Counted from the stretch's first letter, positions 37,442 through 46,614 are shown. The stretch is 64,000 nucleotides of DNA from Acidobacteriota bacterium (GCA_013289825.1 JABCZF010000019.1:32031-96030), one strand, 5' to 3'. A program made the numbers and translations. The notes: generated from the sequence alone by a model not told the origin.

Positions 37442-37463
37442 CCGGAAATCTGCAGATTTCCGG
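37442..37463. repeat. Perfect 22-base palindrome between aptamer and terminator
   Basis: The 22 bases from 37442 to 37463 equal their own reverse complement; the left half is CCGGAAATCTG and the centre is CTGCAG. In RNA the arms would form a second hairpin just upstream of the terminator. It could separate the two structures, act as an anti-terminator partner, or be a protein-binding site. Confidence 0.75.
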
Positions 37464-37464
37464 T

Positions 37465-37592
37465 GGACTGGCTCCTTTCCAAGCGCGGGAGGCGCGGGTG
37501 TTTCCACCCGAACCCTCGGCAAGCCGCCATCGGCTGCCTCGCCCCGCCGCCATGGGATGTCTCTCCCGCAGGCCGGCGGAGTCGGAGTTACA
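37465..37592 (-). ncRNA. Candidate molybdenum-cofactor (Moco) riboswitch
   Basis: Upstream of moaA and ahead of its terminator. On the minus strand GCGGGAG pairs with CTCCCGC as a long-range stem. Inside it GCAGCCG pairs with CGGCTTGC, and CGGGTG pairs with CACCCG around a GAAA tetraloop (37495-37510). An outer CTCC/GGAG pairing closes the element. A GNRA tetraloop and the element TTGCCGAGGG fit the Moco RNA class known upstream of moaA genes. Class assignment is by eye and gene context; the presence of a conserved structured leader is firmer than its name. The remaining plus-strand gap up to 37878 shows nothing else. Confidence 0.65.
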
Positions 37593-37878
37593 TCTACAAT
37601 CCTACGCCCCTCGGAAAAACCTTGCAATCGGCGCCAAGGCTTCCCTGACGACCACTTTTAGTTATCCAAGTGGTGAAATTAGCCTCAGAATATCACCCTG
37701 CCAACTGTCGTCAGATCAGGGCCGTGTCGATTCTATTTCTATAGCCACGAGCCAAACGAGCCGCTTCACGTGGATATCGGCGGCGCGCCCGCCTCCTGCG
37801 CGAAAAAACCAAAGCTTGAAATCGCCACGAACCCGCCGCCTGCGGTTCCGGCCGAGTGTGGTAGAGTCTGCTAACGCC

Positions 37879-39057
37879 ATGCGAATCTTCATTTTGGGTG
37901 CCGGCGCGACCGGTTCGCTGCTCGCGCAACTCCTGGAGCGTCAGGGACATGTGGTCTGGTGCGGGGATCGCGATCCCGCGCGTGCCCGGCGTTTCCTGGG
38001 CAAGAAATCGGCCATCCCGATCATGACGGTGAATGCGCGGAATCTTCGCGCCATCGTGAAAGCGGCGAAAGGCTGCCAGTTGATCGTCAACGCTTCGGCC
38101 TCGGTGTTCAACGAGATCGTGCTGCGCGCCGCATTGCGGCTTCGCGCGCACTATATGGATCTCAGTTCGCATTTGACGAAAAATCCGTTCAAGCCGGAGC
38201 AGGTTCGCTACAGGAAGAAGTTTCTGGCGAAACATCGCGCTGCGCTCATCAACACTGGCGCGGCACCTGGTCTCACCAACCTGCTGGTGAAGCGCGCCTC
38301 GGGTCTTCTCGATGAAGTCCAGTCGGTACACATTCGTATTTACGAAAGTACGGAAAGCGACGACCCGGTCTCCCAGTGGTCGCCGGAAGTCTCTTTCGAT
38401 GAGGCCATCTCGCACCCGCGGATTTACCGGGACAAAAAATACCAACTGGCGAAGCGCTTCTCGGAACTGGAAAAGTTCCGCTTTCCGGAACCTATCGGCG
38501 CGGCCAACGTGGTTTTGGCGGCACAGGATGAGGTGGCCACGCTGCCCCACTACATCCCCATGCGCGAACTGGACGTGAAAATCGGGGGCAACGAATTCGA
38601 CCGGCTGCGCCGCTGGCACAAGCAGGGAAAGCTTTCGAAATCGCGGGGCCTTCCGCGGCACCATTTTCCGGAAACGTCCTCGCCGCGAAAGATCGCCGCG
38701 CTTATCCGCCAGGGCGTTCTGCAGAATGCGCGGTTTGCCGCGTCAGTGATCGCGATCGGAGTGAAGCATTCCCCGAAAGAAGATCAGCGGCTATCCGTCC
38801 GCAGCGATGCCGTCTTTCCGACGCTCTATCAGATCCGGCGGCAGGGAAAATTTAATACGCCGGTGGCCTACGCGACGGCGCACGTAGCTTCCCTGTTCGT
38901 GAAATTTTTCCCGAGAGAAATAGCGGGGGTGTTTCCGCCGGAGGCGCTTCCCGTGGAACTGCGCCGCGCAATTCTGGCCGGGGTGAAAAAACACGGCATC
39001 AAGCTGACGCACAAGGTGACGCGATTGAAGCCCTCCGAGGAGGAAAGCGAACTGTAG
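37879..39057 (+). CDS. Saccharopine dehydrogenase-like NAD(P)-binding protein
   Basis: A 392-residue protein with an N-terminal Rossmann fold (MRIFILGAGATGSLLAQLL) and a C-terminal part of the saccharopine dehydrogenase family type. Conserved stretches are INTGAAPGLTNLLVKRASG and MRELDVKIGGNEFDRL. It is divergent from moaA, with a 489-base gap that is mostly the moaA leader. Its frame runs open far upstream over the moaA antisense strand, but ATG 37879 is the clear start. The substrate is unknown; related bacterial enzymes act on saccharopine, carboxyspermidine or other amines. Confidence 0.88.
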   Translation: MRIFILGAGATGSLLAQLLERQGHVVWCGDRDPARARRFLGKKSAIPIMTVNARNLRAIVKAAKGCQLIVNASASVFNEIVLRAALRLRAHYMDLSSHLTKNPFKPEQVRYRKKFLAKHRAALINTGAAPGLTNLLVKRASGLLDEVQSVHIRIYESTESDDPVSQWSPEVSFDEAISHPRIYRDKKYQLAKRFSELEKFRFPEPIGAANVVLAAQDEVATLPHYIPMRELDVKIGGNEFDRLRRWHKQGKLSKSRGLPRHHFPETSSPRKIAALIRQGVLQNARFAASVIAIGVKHSPKEDQRLSVRSDAVFPTLYQIRRQGKFNTPVAYATAHVASLFVKFFPREIAGVFPPEALPVELRRAILAGVKKHGIKLTHKVTRLKPSEEESEL

Positions 39058-39126
39058 CGGCCGCCGTCTCTGGCCGCGATGAAGGCAAAAAGGGCCACCT
39101 GAAGGTGCACGCGACGCGCGATGGGC

Positions 39127-39324
39127 TCAGCAGCAGCGGTTGGGGCGGGAGTATTTTCGGTTTAGCTGTTCGACGTAAAACTCGGCGGCGGACAAGGGCT
39201 TCTGCTCGGGCCGGCGTTCGGCGCAGGCGAGATACGTCTCATAGGCGGAATCGCCGCTCCACTGGCGCAAACCGCGCCAGAAATTATGGAATGCACCCAG
39301 AAGTCGCAGCCAAGGTGTTCCCAT
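39127..39324 (-). CDS. ybdD: YbdD/YjiX family protein
   Basis: A 65-residue protein with the family signature WRGLRQWSGDSAYETYL and SAAEFYVEQLNRKYSRPNRCC. In enteric bacteria this small protein is encoded immediately after cstA or yjiY, where it is thought to assist the transporter. Here its ATG (39324) shares one base with the cstA stop (TGATG), a translational coupling layout. The frame continues upstream into cstA, but only this part is a gene. The tail ends with a cysteine pair typical of the family. Confidence 0.9.
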   Translation of the reverse strand: MGTPWLRLLGAFHNFWRGLRQWSGDSAYETYLACAERRPEQKPLSAAEFYVEQLNRKYSRPNRCC

Positions 39325-41387
39325 CAGTCGCCCTCCGCCCATTCTGTCGCCACGTACGGCGTTTCCTCGAGCACAGGCGCCTTGTCGCGGCTGAGAATGG
39401 CGTACCACTGCGCCAGCGCTTCGACGAGCAGCACCAGAATCATCACGGCGAGGACGGCGGTGACCACCGCATCCAGCCGGAGATTGAAAATGTTCCGGTG
39501 GGTGTCCGCAATCTTCGCGGCTGCGACTTTTCCGGCCACAAGTTGAGAGGCCATCACATTCGCCTGCGATAGAAATCCGATGCGGGCGTTGGCGCTGAAA
39601 ATTTTCTGATAACTGGCGGTCATGGTGATGATCACCAGCCACGCCATCGGCAGCAGCGTAACCCAGATCCATTTCAGCTTGCCCATCTTCAGCAGGATCG
39701 TGGTGGCCACCACGAGCGCCACGGCGGCCAGCAATTGGTTCGAAATGCCAAACAGCGGCCACAGCGAATTGATGCCGCCGAGCGGGTCCACCACTCCCTG
39801 ATACAGAAAATATCCCCACGCGCCGACGATCAGCGCGCTGGAGAGCAGAACTCCCGGCATCCAGTCCATGCGGCCCATGGGCTTCCAGACGCGCCCGCCG
39901 AGTTCCTGAATCATGAAGCGCCCAACGCGCGTACCGGCATCGAGCACCGTTAGAATAAACAACGCTTCGAACATGATCGCAAAGTGATACCAGATGCTGA
40001 GGAGCCGTTCGCCGCCGATGGTGCTGGAAAAAATCTGCGCCATGCCCACGGCGAGGGATGGAGCGCCGCCGGCACGGTTGAGCAGGGTTTGTTCCCCGAC
40101 GGCGTGGGCCAAGCCGGTCATCGTCCGAGCGGAGAGCGGGTAACCCCAACCGGAGATCGTGGCGGCCGCGGCTTCCGGCGTGGCGCCCACGATGGAAGCG
40201 GGGCTGTTGATTGCGAAGTAGACGCCCGGGGTCATCGCACATGCCGCGACCATGGCCATCACGCCGACGAAGGATTCCAGCAGCATGGCGCCGTAGCCGA
40301 TGAAGCGGGCGTGCCCTTCGCGCTGAATCATTTTCGGCGTCGTGCCGCTGGAAATCAGCGAGTGGAACCCGCTGATTGCGCCACAAGCGATGGTGATGAA
40401 GCAAAACGGAAATATCTTTCCGGCGAAGACCGGGCCGCTGCCGTCCACGAAGCGCGTCAGCGGCGGCATCAGCACCTGCGGGCGCACAAGCAAGATCCCC
40501 GCAGCCAATGAAAAGATCGCACCTGCCTTGATGAAGGCGCTCAAATAATCGCGCGGCGCCAGCAGCAGCCAGACCGGCAGCGCAGACGCCGCGAACCCGT
40601 AGGCGATAATCGCGAACGCCAGCGTGACGCCGCCGAGCGTGAACACCTTCGCCAGGTAAGGCGAATCGGCCACCCACTGCCCGGCCACGACAACGAACAG
40701 CACCAGCGCAACGCCGATGAGCGAAGCTTCCAGCACGCGGCCTGGCCGGAAATATCGGAGATAGACGCCGAGCAGCAGCGCGATGGGAATAGTCATAGCC
40801 AGAGTGAAGGTGGCCCAGGGCGAACTCTTCAGCGCGTTCACCACGACAAGCGCGACCACGGCCAACAGAATAATCATGATCGTCAGCACGGCAAGCTGCG
40901 CGATAAGGCCGCCGCGCTTGCTGACTTCGTCGCGAGCCATTTCACCGAGCGTTTTCCCGTCGCGCCGGATTGAGCAGAACAGAATCACGAAATCCTGCAC
41001 GCACCCGGCAAACGCCGCGCCGGCAATCAGCCACAGCGTGCCCGGCAAGTAGCCGAACTGCGCCGCGAGCGTCGGGCCAACCAGCGGCCCCGGCCCGGCA
41101 ATGGCGGCGAAGTGGTGCCCGAAGAGCACCCATTTATTGGTGGGCACAAAATCGCGGCCGTCGTCGCGACGCTCGGCCGGCGTGGCGCGCGTATTGTCCA
41201 GCGCCAGCAGTTTTGCCGCAATGAACGCCGAATAGAGGCGATACGCCACCAGATAAGAGCAAGCCGCAGCCAGAACAAACCACGTCGCGTTAATATGCTC
41301 GCCGCGGTGAAAAGCGATGGTGCCGAGCGCGACGCCACCAAGCGCGGCAACGGCGGTCCAGATCAGGATCGGCAAAAGTCGTTTCAC
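39324..41387 (-). CDS. cstA: Carbon starvation protein CstA, peptide/pyruvate transporter
   Basis: A 687-residue polytopic inner-membrane transporter with about 16-18 helices. In E. coli CstA and its relative BtsT take up peptides or pyruvate when carbon is scarce. Clear family segments are FVPTNKWVLFGHHFAAIAGPGPLVGP, WGYPLSARTMTGLAHAVGEQ and WYHFAIMFEALFILTVLDAGTRVGRF. Start is GTG 41387 behind AGAGAGA. The small YbdD gene is fused to it by a TGATG overlap. With OPT and several peptidases in the window this fits a peptide-scavenging lifestyle, but that is a general inference. Confidence 0.97.
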   Translation of the reverse strand: MKRLLPILIWTAVAALGGVALGTIAFHRGEHINATWFVLAAACSYLVAYRLYSAFIAAKLLALDNTRATPAERRDDGRDFVPTNKWVLFGHHFAAIAGPGPLVGPTLAAQFGYLPGTLWLIAGAAFAGCVQDFVILFCSIRRDGKTLGEMARDEVSKRGGLIAQLAVLTIMIILLAVVALVVVNALKSSPWATFTLAMTIPIALLLGVYLRYFRPGRVLEASLIGVALVLFVVVAGQWVADSPYLAKVFTLGGVTLAFAIIAYGFAASALPVWLLLAPRDYLSAFIKAGAIFSLAAGILLVRPQVLMPPLTRFVDGSGPVFAGKIFPFCFITIACGAISGFHSLISSGTTPKMIQREGHARFIGYGAMLLESFVGVMAMVAACAMTPGVYFAINSPASIVGATPEAAAATISGWGYPLSARTMTGLAHAVGEQTLLNRAGGAPSLAVGMAQIFSSTIGGERLLSIWYHFAIMFEALFILTVLDAGTRVGRFMIQELGGRVWKPMGRMDWMPGVLLSSALIVGAWGYFLYQGVVDPLGGINSLWPLFGISNQLLAAVALVVATTILLKMGKLKWIWVTLLPMAWLVIITMTASYQKIFSANARIGFLSQANVMASQLVAGKVAAAKIADTHRNIFNLRLDAVVTAVLAVMILVLLVEALAQWYAILSRDKAPVLEETPYVATEWAEGD

Positions 41388-41413
41388 GGTTTCTCTCTTT
41401 GCGCGGTTCGCGG

Positions 41414-42100
41414 TTACGGGACGCTCGTGAATTTCAGGAGCGGATAGACTTCGCGAAATATTTTGGACAGCTCGTTCACAAAACCTGGCTTGGTCGCTTC
41501 ACCGGGCTTCATTTTCCTGCGCACGATCCAGCCCTGGATTTTCTTCCAATTCTCCGCGCGGACCGGCCAGCCGTCGTGCTTTGTCCAATTCCCTTTTTCA
41601 GTAGTGTACCAATAGCTGTCGAATTTCCTGCCCAGGCGCCGCTTTTGGTCAGCAACCCACCGGGGCTTTCGAGCAACGCGCGGCTCCGCAATCAGGGCCA
41701 GTGTGGATTCGCGCCGCTTCGGCCCCGCGTACAGGCGGAACCCGGCGGTGACCACATCGGTGGACAGCCCGGCGTAGAGTTGGCCGCTTTCCCGGTCGCC
41801 CGGCAGCGGCTGCTGGAATTTCAGGTACATCTGCGTTTTGTAGAGCGTTTTGTCCTTGGCGAACCGGATGTCGCGATTGATGCGCGAGAAATTTGCGCCG
41901 GTCCGGCCGGTGGTGTCAAAGCGATCGTCCAACTCGAGCACCAGCGGCGAAAGCTCTTCGAGCAGACGGCGAAACGGCTGGACCACCGCAGCCTGATAGC
42001 GATCGCGGTGCGCGTCCATCCAGACTTTCTTGTTGTTTTTTCCGAGGTCGCGAAAGAAGCGGAACGTATCCTGGGTGAAGATGGGTTTGACTGGAGCCAT
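41414..42100 (-). CDS. DUF2461 (TIGR02453) family protein
   Basis: A 228-residue protein of unknown function. The family signature is visible: FFRDLGKNNKKVWMDAHRDRYQ at the N-terminus and TTGRTGANFSRINRDIRFAKDK, then a C-terminal GAGLSTDVVTAG-like region (GQLYAGLSTDVVTAGFRLY). No signal peptide. ATG 42100 follows AAAGGGGAA. It stands just upstream of cstA on the same strand with a 26-base gap, so it may share its transcript. No biochemical role is known for the family. Confidence 0.93.
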   Translation of the reverse strand: MAPVKPIFTQDTFRFFRDLGKNNKKVWMDAHRDRYQAAVVQPFRRLLEELSPLVLELDDRFDTTGRTGANFSRINRDIRFAKDKTLYKTQMYLKFQQPLPGDRESGQLYAGLSTDVVTAGFRLYAGPKRRESTLALIAEPRVARKPRWVADQKRRLGRKFDSYWYTTEKGNWTKHDGWPVRAENWKKIQGWIVRRKMKPGEATKPGFVNELSKIFREVYPLLKFTSVP

Positions 42101-42232
42101 GCGTATTCCCCTTTTTGGTCACGGGCATCAGACTACACCATTCCCAATTTGCGTCAATTCCACTATTCTCGTTGGGCGTCTAATTGGATGTGAAACGCGC
42201 GTCCGGCCGCACTTCACTCACAGGGGAGATCC

Positions 42233-45037
42233 ATGAAATTCCGCCAGCCTCGCATTTTTGTGCTCGTTGCTCTTTGCTGCGGCTTCGCGAAGATGCCGCA
42301 AGCTGCCGAGGAGAACAAGGCGCCAGACAAAACCTCGCCGTGGAAGCCGGAGGACGTGGTCTTCGCGGAAAACGTGCGGCAATTCCGAATTTCGCCCGAC
42401 GGCCAGTGGGTGGCCTGGATCAAGGCGCAAGGCGACAAAGAAAAAGATGCCGTGGTTTCCAACTTGTTTCTCTCGAGCCTGTCGAATGACGTAGAGATTC
42501 AGCTCACCCGAGGGTCCGATACCGTTTCATCGTTCAATTGGTCGCCGGATGGCAAGTGGATCGCATTTCTGAGCTCCAAGTCCCGGCCGCAGGCGAAGCC
42601 TGATACCGCTGCAACGCAGATCTGGCTGATCAATCCGCACGGAGGCGAGCCGTATGTCTTGACCGAACTTGCGCACGGGCCGCAGCGGGTAGACTGGCTG
42701 GACAAGGAAACCATGATTTTCAGCGCCGAAGAGGATCCGAGCGCTTACGAGCAGGCGGAAAAGAAACGGAGGGATGATTCTGAAGTGGCCGACGATGCGG
42801 ACCACAAGCCGCCTGTGCGCTTGTTCAAAATCAGTATGAAAGACAAAAAGATCACCCGCCTGACGACGAACACCAACTGGATCGGGAACTGGAGCGTCTC
42901 CAAAGATGGCAAATACGCGGTTGCAATTCACGAGAAAAGCCTGCATTACACGTTTGACCAGAAAGTTCCTCCCGTAACGATCGTGCACAACCTGGCGGAC
43001 GGCTCGGAAAAACAGATTTTTGCCGAAGGCCGCGTCCATCCGCGCGCCTTTTCGTGGTCGCCGGATAGCGGTGGCTTCTACGCGGTGGCTCCGTTTTCGA
43101 CAGATCCCAAGTTCATCACGGCTTCGATCGAGCTGCTCTATTTCTACGATGTCGCCTCGGGGAAAAGCGCGGCAGCGCCGCTCGATTGGGCGAACGGCAT
43201 CGGCTCTGGCGTGTCGGCAACAAGCGACGGCTTCCTAGCGGGTCTCTCCGCCGGCCACCGGTTTGAAATTTCGCGCTACACGCTCAACAAATCCGGCGAT
43301 AACTGGACTTGGAGACGTGCGTCTGTTGAAGGCGACGCGGCGCGAAACATTGAAAATTTTGAGGTGACACCGGACGGCAAGACGCTCGTGTATGTATATT
43401 CAACTTCCGGCGTCATGCCGCAGCTTTATCGGGCGCAGCTCGACGGCAGCAAGCTCCTTTCTCCGGTTCAGTTGACGCATCTGAACGACGGGCTGATCAA
43501 ATCGCGCGTGATTGCGAAAGCGGAAGTGATCCGCTGGAAGGGCGCGAATAACGACGAGGTGGAAGGCATCCTGCACTACCCCGCGAAGTACGAAGCCGGG
43601 AAAAAGTACCCGCTGATTACCGCGATTCATGGCGGCCCGGCGGGCTCCGACAAGGATTTCTGGGACAACAACTGGGCTTACCCGCTGCAACTGCTGACCC
43701 AGCGCGGCGCGTTTGTACTGCAGGTGAACTATCACGGCAGCAACAACTACGGATTGAAGTGGGTGGAATCGATCTGCTGCGGAAAATATTACGACCTGGA
43801 AACGCCGGACATCAATTCGGGCGTGGATTTCCTGATCGAGAAGGGTTTCGTGGACGCGGACAAGGTGGCCACACTCGGCTGGTCGAACGGCTCGATTCTT
43901 TCGACGAGCCTGCTGGTCACGTACCCGGATCGCTACAAGGTCGCCAGCGTCGGCGCGGGCGACGTGGAATGGATCAGCGATTGGGGCAACGTGGTCTTCG
44001 GAGATTCCTTCGATTCCTACTATTTCGGCAAATCGCCCCTGGAAGACCCCGATTTGTATATCCGCAAATCGCCGTTCTTCAAGATGGACAAGGTGAAAGC
44101 CCCGGTGCTGATTTTCCACGGCGCCGCGGACACCAACGTGCCCACGGCGCAAAGCTGGTCGTATTTCCGCGCGCTGCAATACTACGGAAAAGTGCCGGTG
44201 AAGTTCGTGATCTTCCCGGGCGAACCTCACGGCCCGCGTAAGTTGACGCACCAGATGCGCAAGGTGGAGGAAGAGATGGCGTGGTTCGACAAGTATTTCT
44301 TCAAGCCGACGCCCGGGGAAAACGAAGCGCTGAAAACGGGTTCGCCACTGGAGGAGGCGATTCGGGCGAAAAACGTTGCCCAGACCCATGGCTTCTATGG
44401 CGTTGAGTTAAAACAAAAGGGCAGGGAGTATCTGGCTCCCGAGACGGTCAAGAGAGGCAACCTCGAAATCGGCAGGTTTGAAGTGACGATTTTTCAGTAT
44501 TTGGAGTTCAAGCAGCGCCGAGAGGTGAAATCAAAATCGGTCTTTGGGGGCATTACTGTTCCCGGCGATGAGTTTACTCCAGCCGGGTTGAATTTACCCG
44601 AGACATCGGTTGGGATAGAAGATGCCAAGGCTTATGTTTCCTGGTTGAGCGACGAAACAGGCCAGACCTGGCGAATCCCATACGAGGATGAAGTCAAGAC
44701 CCTATACGAAAGCCGAGACGGTGAGAATGCCCTCGATTATTGGGCCGGATATTCACCGAATCCGGACGACACTGCGAAGCTTCGCGAGCAGGCAAAGAAG
44801 CTGCCCGGCAAGAGTCCACTACTCAAAGTAGTGGGCTCATTTCGTGGGCAGGGCCAGGAAGGCGAGGAACTCATCTACGATTTGGGCGGCAATGCTGCTG
44901 AATGGGTTCTGACGCGTGACGGAAAGGGGAAATTGATCGGGGGCAGTGCCGATTGCCCCGCCGATTCTAAAGCGAGCTGCACACCAGCGCCGGAATATGT
45001 AGGGTTCCGCGTGGTGCGTGGGGCGGCTAAGCCGTAG
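42233..45037 (+). CDS. Secreted S9 (prolyl oligopeptidase) peptidase with C-terminal FGE/SUMF1-like domain
   Basis: A 934-residue exported protein. After a signal peptide, residues 40-400 form a beta propeller with blades such as VRQFRISPDGQWVAW, and 410-690 the alpha/beta hydrolase with triad Ser551 (GWSNGSI), Asp633 (GAADTNVP) and His666 (PGEPHGP). The extra C-terminal part, residues 740-934, reads as a formylglycine-generating-enzyme (SUMF1/EgtB/PvdO-like) domain: EIGRFEVTIFQYLEF, DLGGNAAEWVL and YVGFRVVRG. Cysteines in GGSADC, at the equivalent of an FGE active-site cysteine, and again eight residues on, may be functional. This pairing is unusual. ATG 42233 follows GGGGAGA. The peptide substrate and the role of the FGE-like domain are unknown. 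Confidence 0.92.
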   Translation: MKFRQPRIFVLVALCCGFAKMPQAAEENKAPDKTSPWKPEDVVFAENVRQFRISPDGQWVAWIKAQGDKEKDAVVSNLFLSSLSNDVEIQLTRGSDTVSSFNWSPDGKWIAFLSSKSRPQAKPDTAATQIWLINPHGGEPYVLTELAHGPQRVDWLDKETMIFSAEEDPSAYEQAEKKRRDDSEVADDADHKPPVRLFKISMKDKKITRLTTNTNWIGNWSVSKDGKYAVAIHEKSLHYTFDQKVPPVTIVHNLADGSEKQIFAEGRVHPRAFSWSPDSGGFYAVAPFSTDPKFITASIELLYFYDVASGKSAAAPLDWANGIGSGVSATSDGFLAGLSAGHRFEISRYTLNKSGDNWTWRRASVEGDAARNIENFEVTPDGKTLVYVYSTSGVMPQLYRAQLDGSKLLSPVQLTHLNDGLIKSRVIAKAEVIRWKGANNDEVEGILHYPAKYEAGKKYPLITAIHGGPAGSDKDFWDNNWAYPLQLLTQRGAFVLQVNYHGSNNYGLKWVESICCGKYYDLETPDINSGVDFLIEKGFVDADKVATLGWSNGSILSTSLLVTYPDRYKVASVGAGDVEWISDWGNVVFGDSFDSYYFGKSPLEDPDLYIRKSPFFKMDKVKAPVLIFHGAADTNVPTAQSWSYFRALQYYGKVPVKFVIFPGEPHGPRKLTHQMRKVEEEMAWFDKYFFKPTPGENEALKTGSPLEEAIRAKNVAQTHGFYGVELKQKGREYLAPETVKRGNLEIGRFEVTIFQYLEFKQRREVKSKSVFGGITVPGDEFTPAGLNLPETSVGIEDAKAYVSWLSDETGQTWRIPYEDEVKTLYESRDGENALDYWAGYSPNPDDTAKLREQAKKLPGKSPLLKVVGSFRGQGQEGEELIYDLGGNAAEWVLTRDGKGKLIGGSADCPADSKASCTPAPEYVGFRVVRGAAKP

Positions 45038-45119
45038 CGTTGTTGCCGGGCGGAAGCGAGTCAAAGCTTTTAGGCGGCCACCCGCCTGAGCCGGGCGGCG
45101 GCTGCAGGGGATTTGCAGA

Positions 45120-45953
45120 ATGAACAAGCGGTGGATTTCGACGAAGGCGCCGATTCTCGTGATGCTTGCGGTCAATCTGGCGCCTTTTGCTTTTGGCGGC
45201 CAACCGAGGAATGACGACATCGAGTTCCGCAAGAAAATATACGCCAACAAAAAAGGCGAGCAACTGCCTTATCGCCTGTACGTGCCGCTCGGCTACGATG
45301 CCAACCAAAAATATCCGTTGCTGCTCTGGCTGCACGGCGGCGATGGCCGCGGCAGCGACAACGTGAAACAACTGAACGGCGGAAATCAGACCGGCACGCA
45401 TTTCTGGTCCGGCAAAGATGTGCAATTGAAATCCCCCATGTTTGAGCTGGTGCCCCAGTGCCCTTCCGGCGAAAACTGGTCGGACCCGGACTTGAACCAG
45501 CCGAGTAAATGGCTGGAGCTCGCCATGAGTGCGCTCGCTGAAGTGGAAAAGGGATTTTCCATCGACCCGGATCGCATCTATCTGGCCGGCCAATCCATGG
45601 GCGGCCTGGGCGCGTGGTCGGCGCTGCAAGCCTACCCGGGCCGGTGGGCCGCGGCGGTGATCCTTTCCGCTTACGACAATTTCACCAATGTCGAGGCGCT
45701 GGCGAGCACGCCGGTTTGGGTGTTTCAGGGCGAGGCTGACGAGACTGTGCCGGTGACGCTGGTGCGCGACATGATGAAACAGCTCAACAAGGCCCACGCG
45801 AATCTGCGCTACACCGAATACCGCAAGACCGACCACGAAGTCTGGAAGAAGGTCTTCGCCGAGCCGGACCTGCTGCCCTGGCTCTCCTCGCAAAAACGCG
45901 GGCAGGCTGCGGGAGGCCAACTTGGCTCTGGCGCAGGGGCCGCGACGCATTAA
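45120..45953 (+). CDS. Exported alpha/beta hydrolase (esterase-like)
   Basis: A 277-residue secreted hydrolase; the signal peptide is cut near FAFGG. The core is an esterase/prolyl-oligopeptidase-like fold: the nucleophile is Ser159 in AGQSMGGLG, with Asp207 in GEADETVP and His239 in TDHEVW. The oxyanion region is LLLWLHGGDGRG. It follows the S9-FGE gene by 82 bases and precedes the second PNPOx protein by 10, so this stretch may be one transcript. Family members include feruloyl esterases and PHB depolymerases; the substrate is not clear. Confidence 0.87.
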   Translation: MNKRWISTKAPILVMLAVNLAPFAFGGQPRNDDIEFRKKIYANKKGEQLPYRLYVPLGYDANQKYPLLLWLHGGDGRGSDNVKQLNGGNQTGTHFWSGKDVQLKSPMFELVPQCPSGENWSDPDLNQPSKWLELAMSALAEVEKGFSIDPDRIYLAGQSMGGLGAWSALQAYPGRWAAAVILSAYDNFTNVEALASTPVWVFQGEADETVPVTLVRDMMKQLNKAHANLRYTEYRKTDHEVWKKVFAEPDLLPWLSSQKRGQAAGGQLGSGAGAATH

Positions 45954-45963
45954 ACTGGAGTGC

Positions 45964-46614
45964 ATGAGCGACTTCACACCCACCGAACGCACCCAGGTCA
46001 AGCGCCTGCCCAAGCGCGGCAAATATGAGCGGGAAACCGTGCTGGCAATTCTCGACGCAGGCTTTGTCTGCCACGTGGGTTTCAGCGTGGACGGCCAGCC
46101 GTATGTGATTCCCACGAATTACGGCCGCTCGGGCGACACGGTTTATCTGCACGGCAGCGCGGCCAGCCGCATGCTGCGCACATTAAGTGAAGGCGTGCCC
46201 ATGAGCGTTACGGTGACGCACGTGGACGGATTGGTTCTGGCGCGCTCGGCGTTTCATCACTCCGTGAATTACCGCTCGGTCGTCATTCTGGGCACCGCGC
46301 GGCTGGTAACGGAACCCGCCGAAAAAATGGAAGCGTTGCGCGTCTTCACCGAGCATGTGATGAAAGGCCGCTGGGACGATGTGCGCCAGCCGACCGAGCA
46401 GGAATTGAAAGCCACCACCGTCCTGGCGCTGCCTCTCAAGGAAGTCAGTGCCAAGGTCCGCACTGGCGGCCCGATTGACGACGAAGAGGATTACGCGTTG
46501 CCGGTGTGGGCCGGCGTGCTGCCGCTTGAAACATCCGTGAAGGAACCCGTGCCCGATCCCCAACGCAAGTGCGATCAGCCCATCCCGCCGTATCTAATGA
46601 ACTATTCCCGCTAG
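45964..46614 (+). CDS. Pyridoxamine 5'-phosphate oxidase-like flavin protein, paralogue 2
   Basis: A 216-residue paralogue of the gene at 19632, with the same motifs: DAGFVCHVGFSVDGQPYVIP, LHGSAASRMLRTL, NYRSVVILGTARLVTEPAEK and QELKATTVLALPL. The pair is alike almost end to end. ATG 45964 was chosen over an upstream in-frame ATG at 45922 because it matches the start of the paralogue. It begins 10 bases after the esterase stop. Function is unknown; a flavin-dependent reduction is expected from the fold. Confidence 0.87.
   Translation: MSDFTPTERTQVKRLPKRGKYERETVLAILDAGFVCHVGFSVDGQPYVIPTNYGRSGDTVYLHGSAASRMLRTLSEGVPMSVTVTHVDGLVLARSAFHHSVNYRSVVILGTARLVTEPAEKMEALRVFTEHVMKGRWDDVRQPTEQELKATTVLALPLKEVSAKVRTGGPIDDEEDYALPVWAGVLPLETSVKEPVPDPQRKCDQPIPPYLMNYSR

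Noticed and set aside
36367..39057. An 896-residue open frame spanning moaA antisense, the leader and the next gene
   Set aside because: Only the part from 37879 has family motifs; the first 500 residues are antisense to moaA and its riboswitch.
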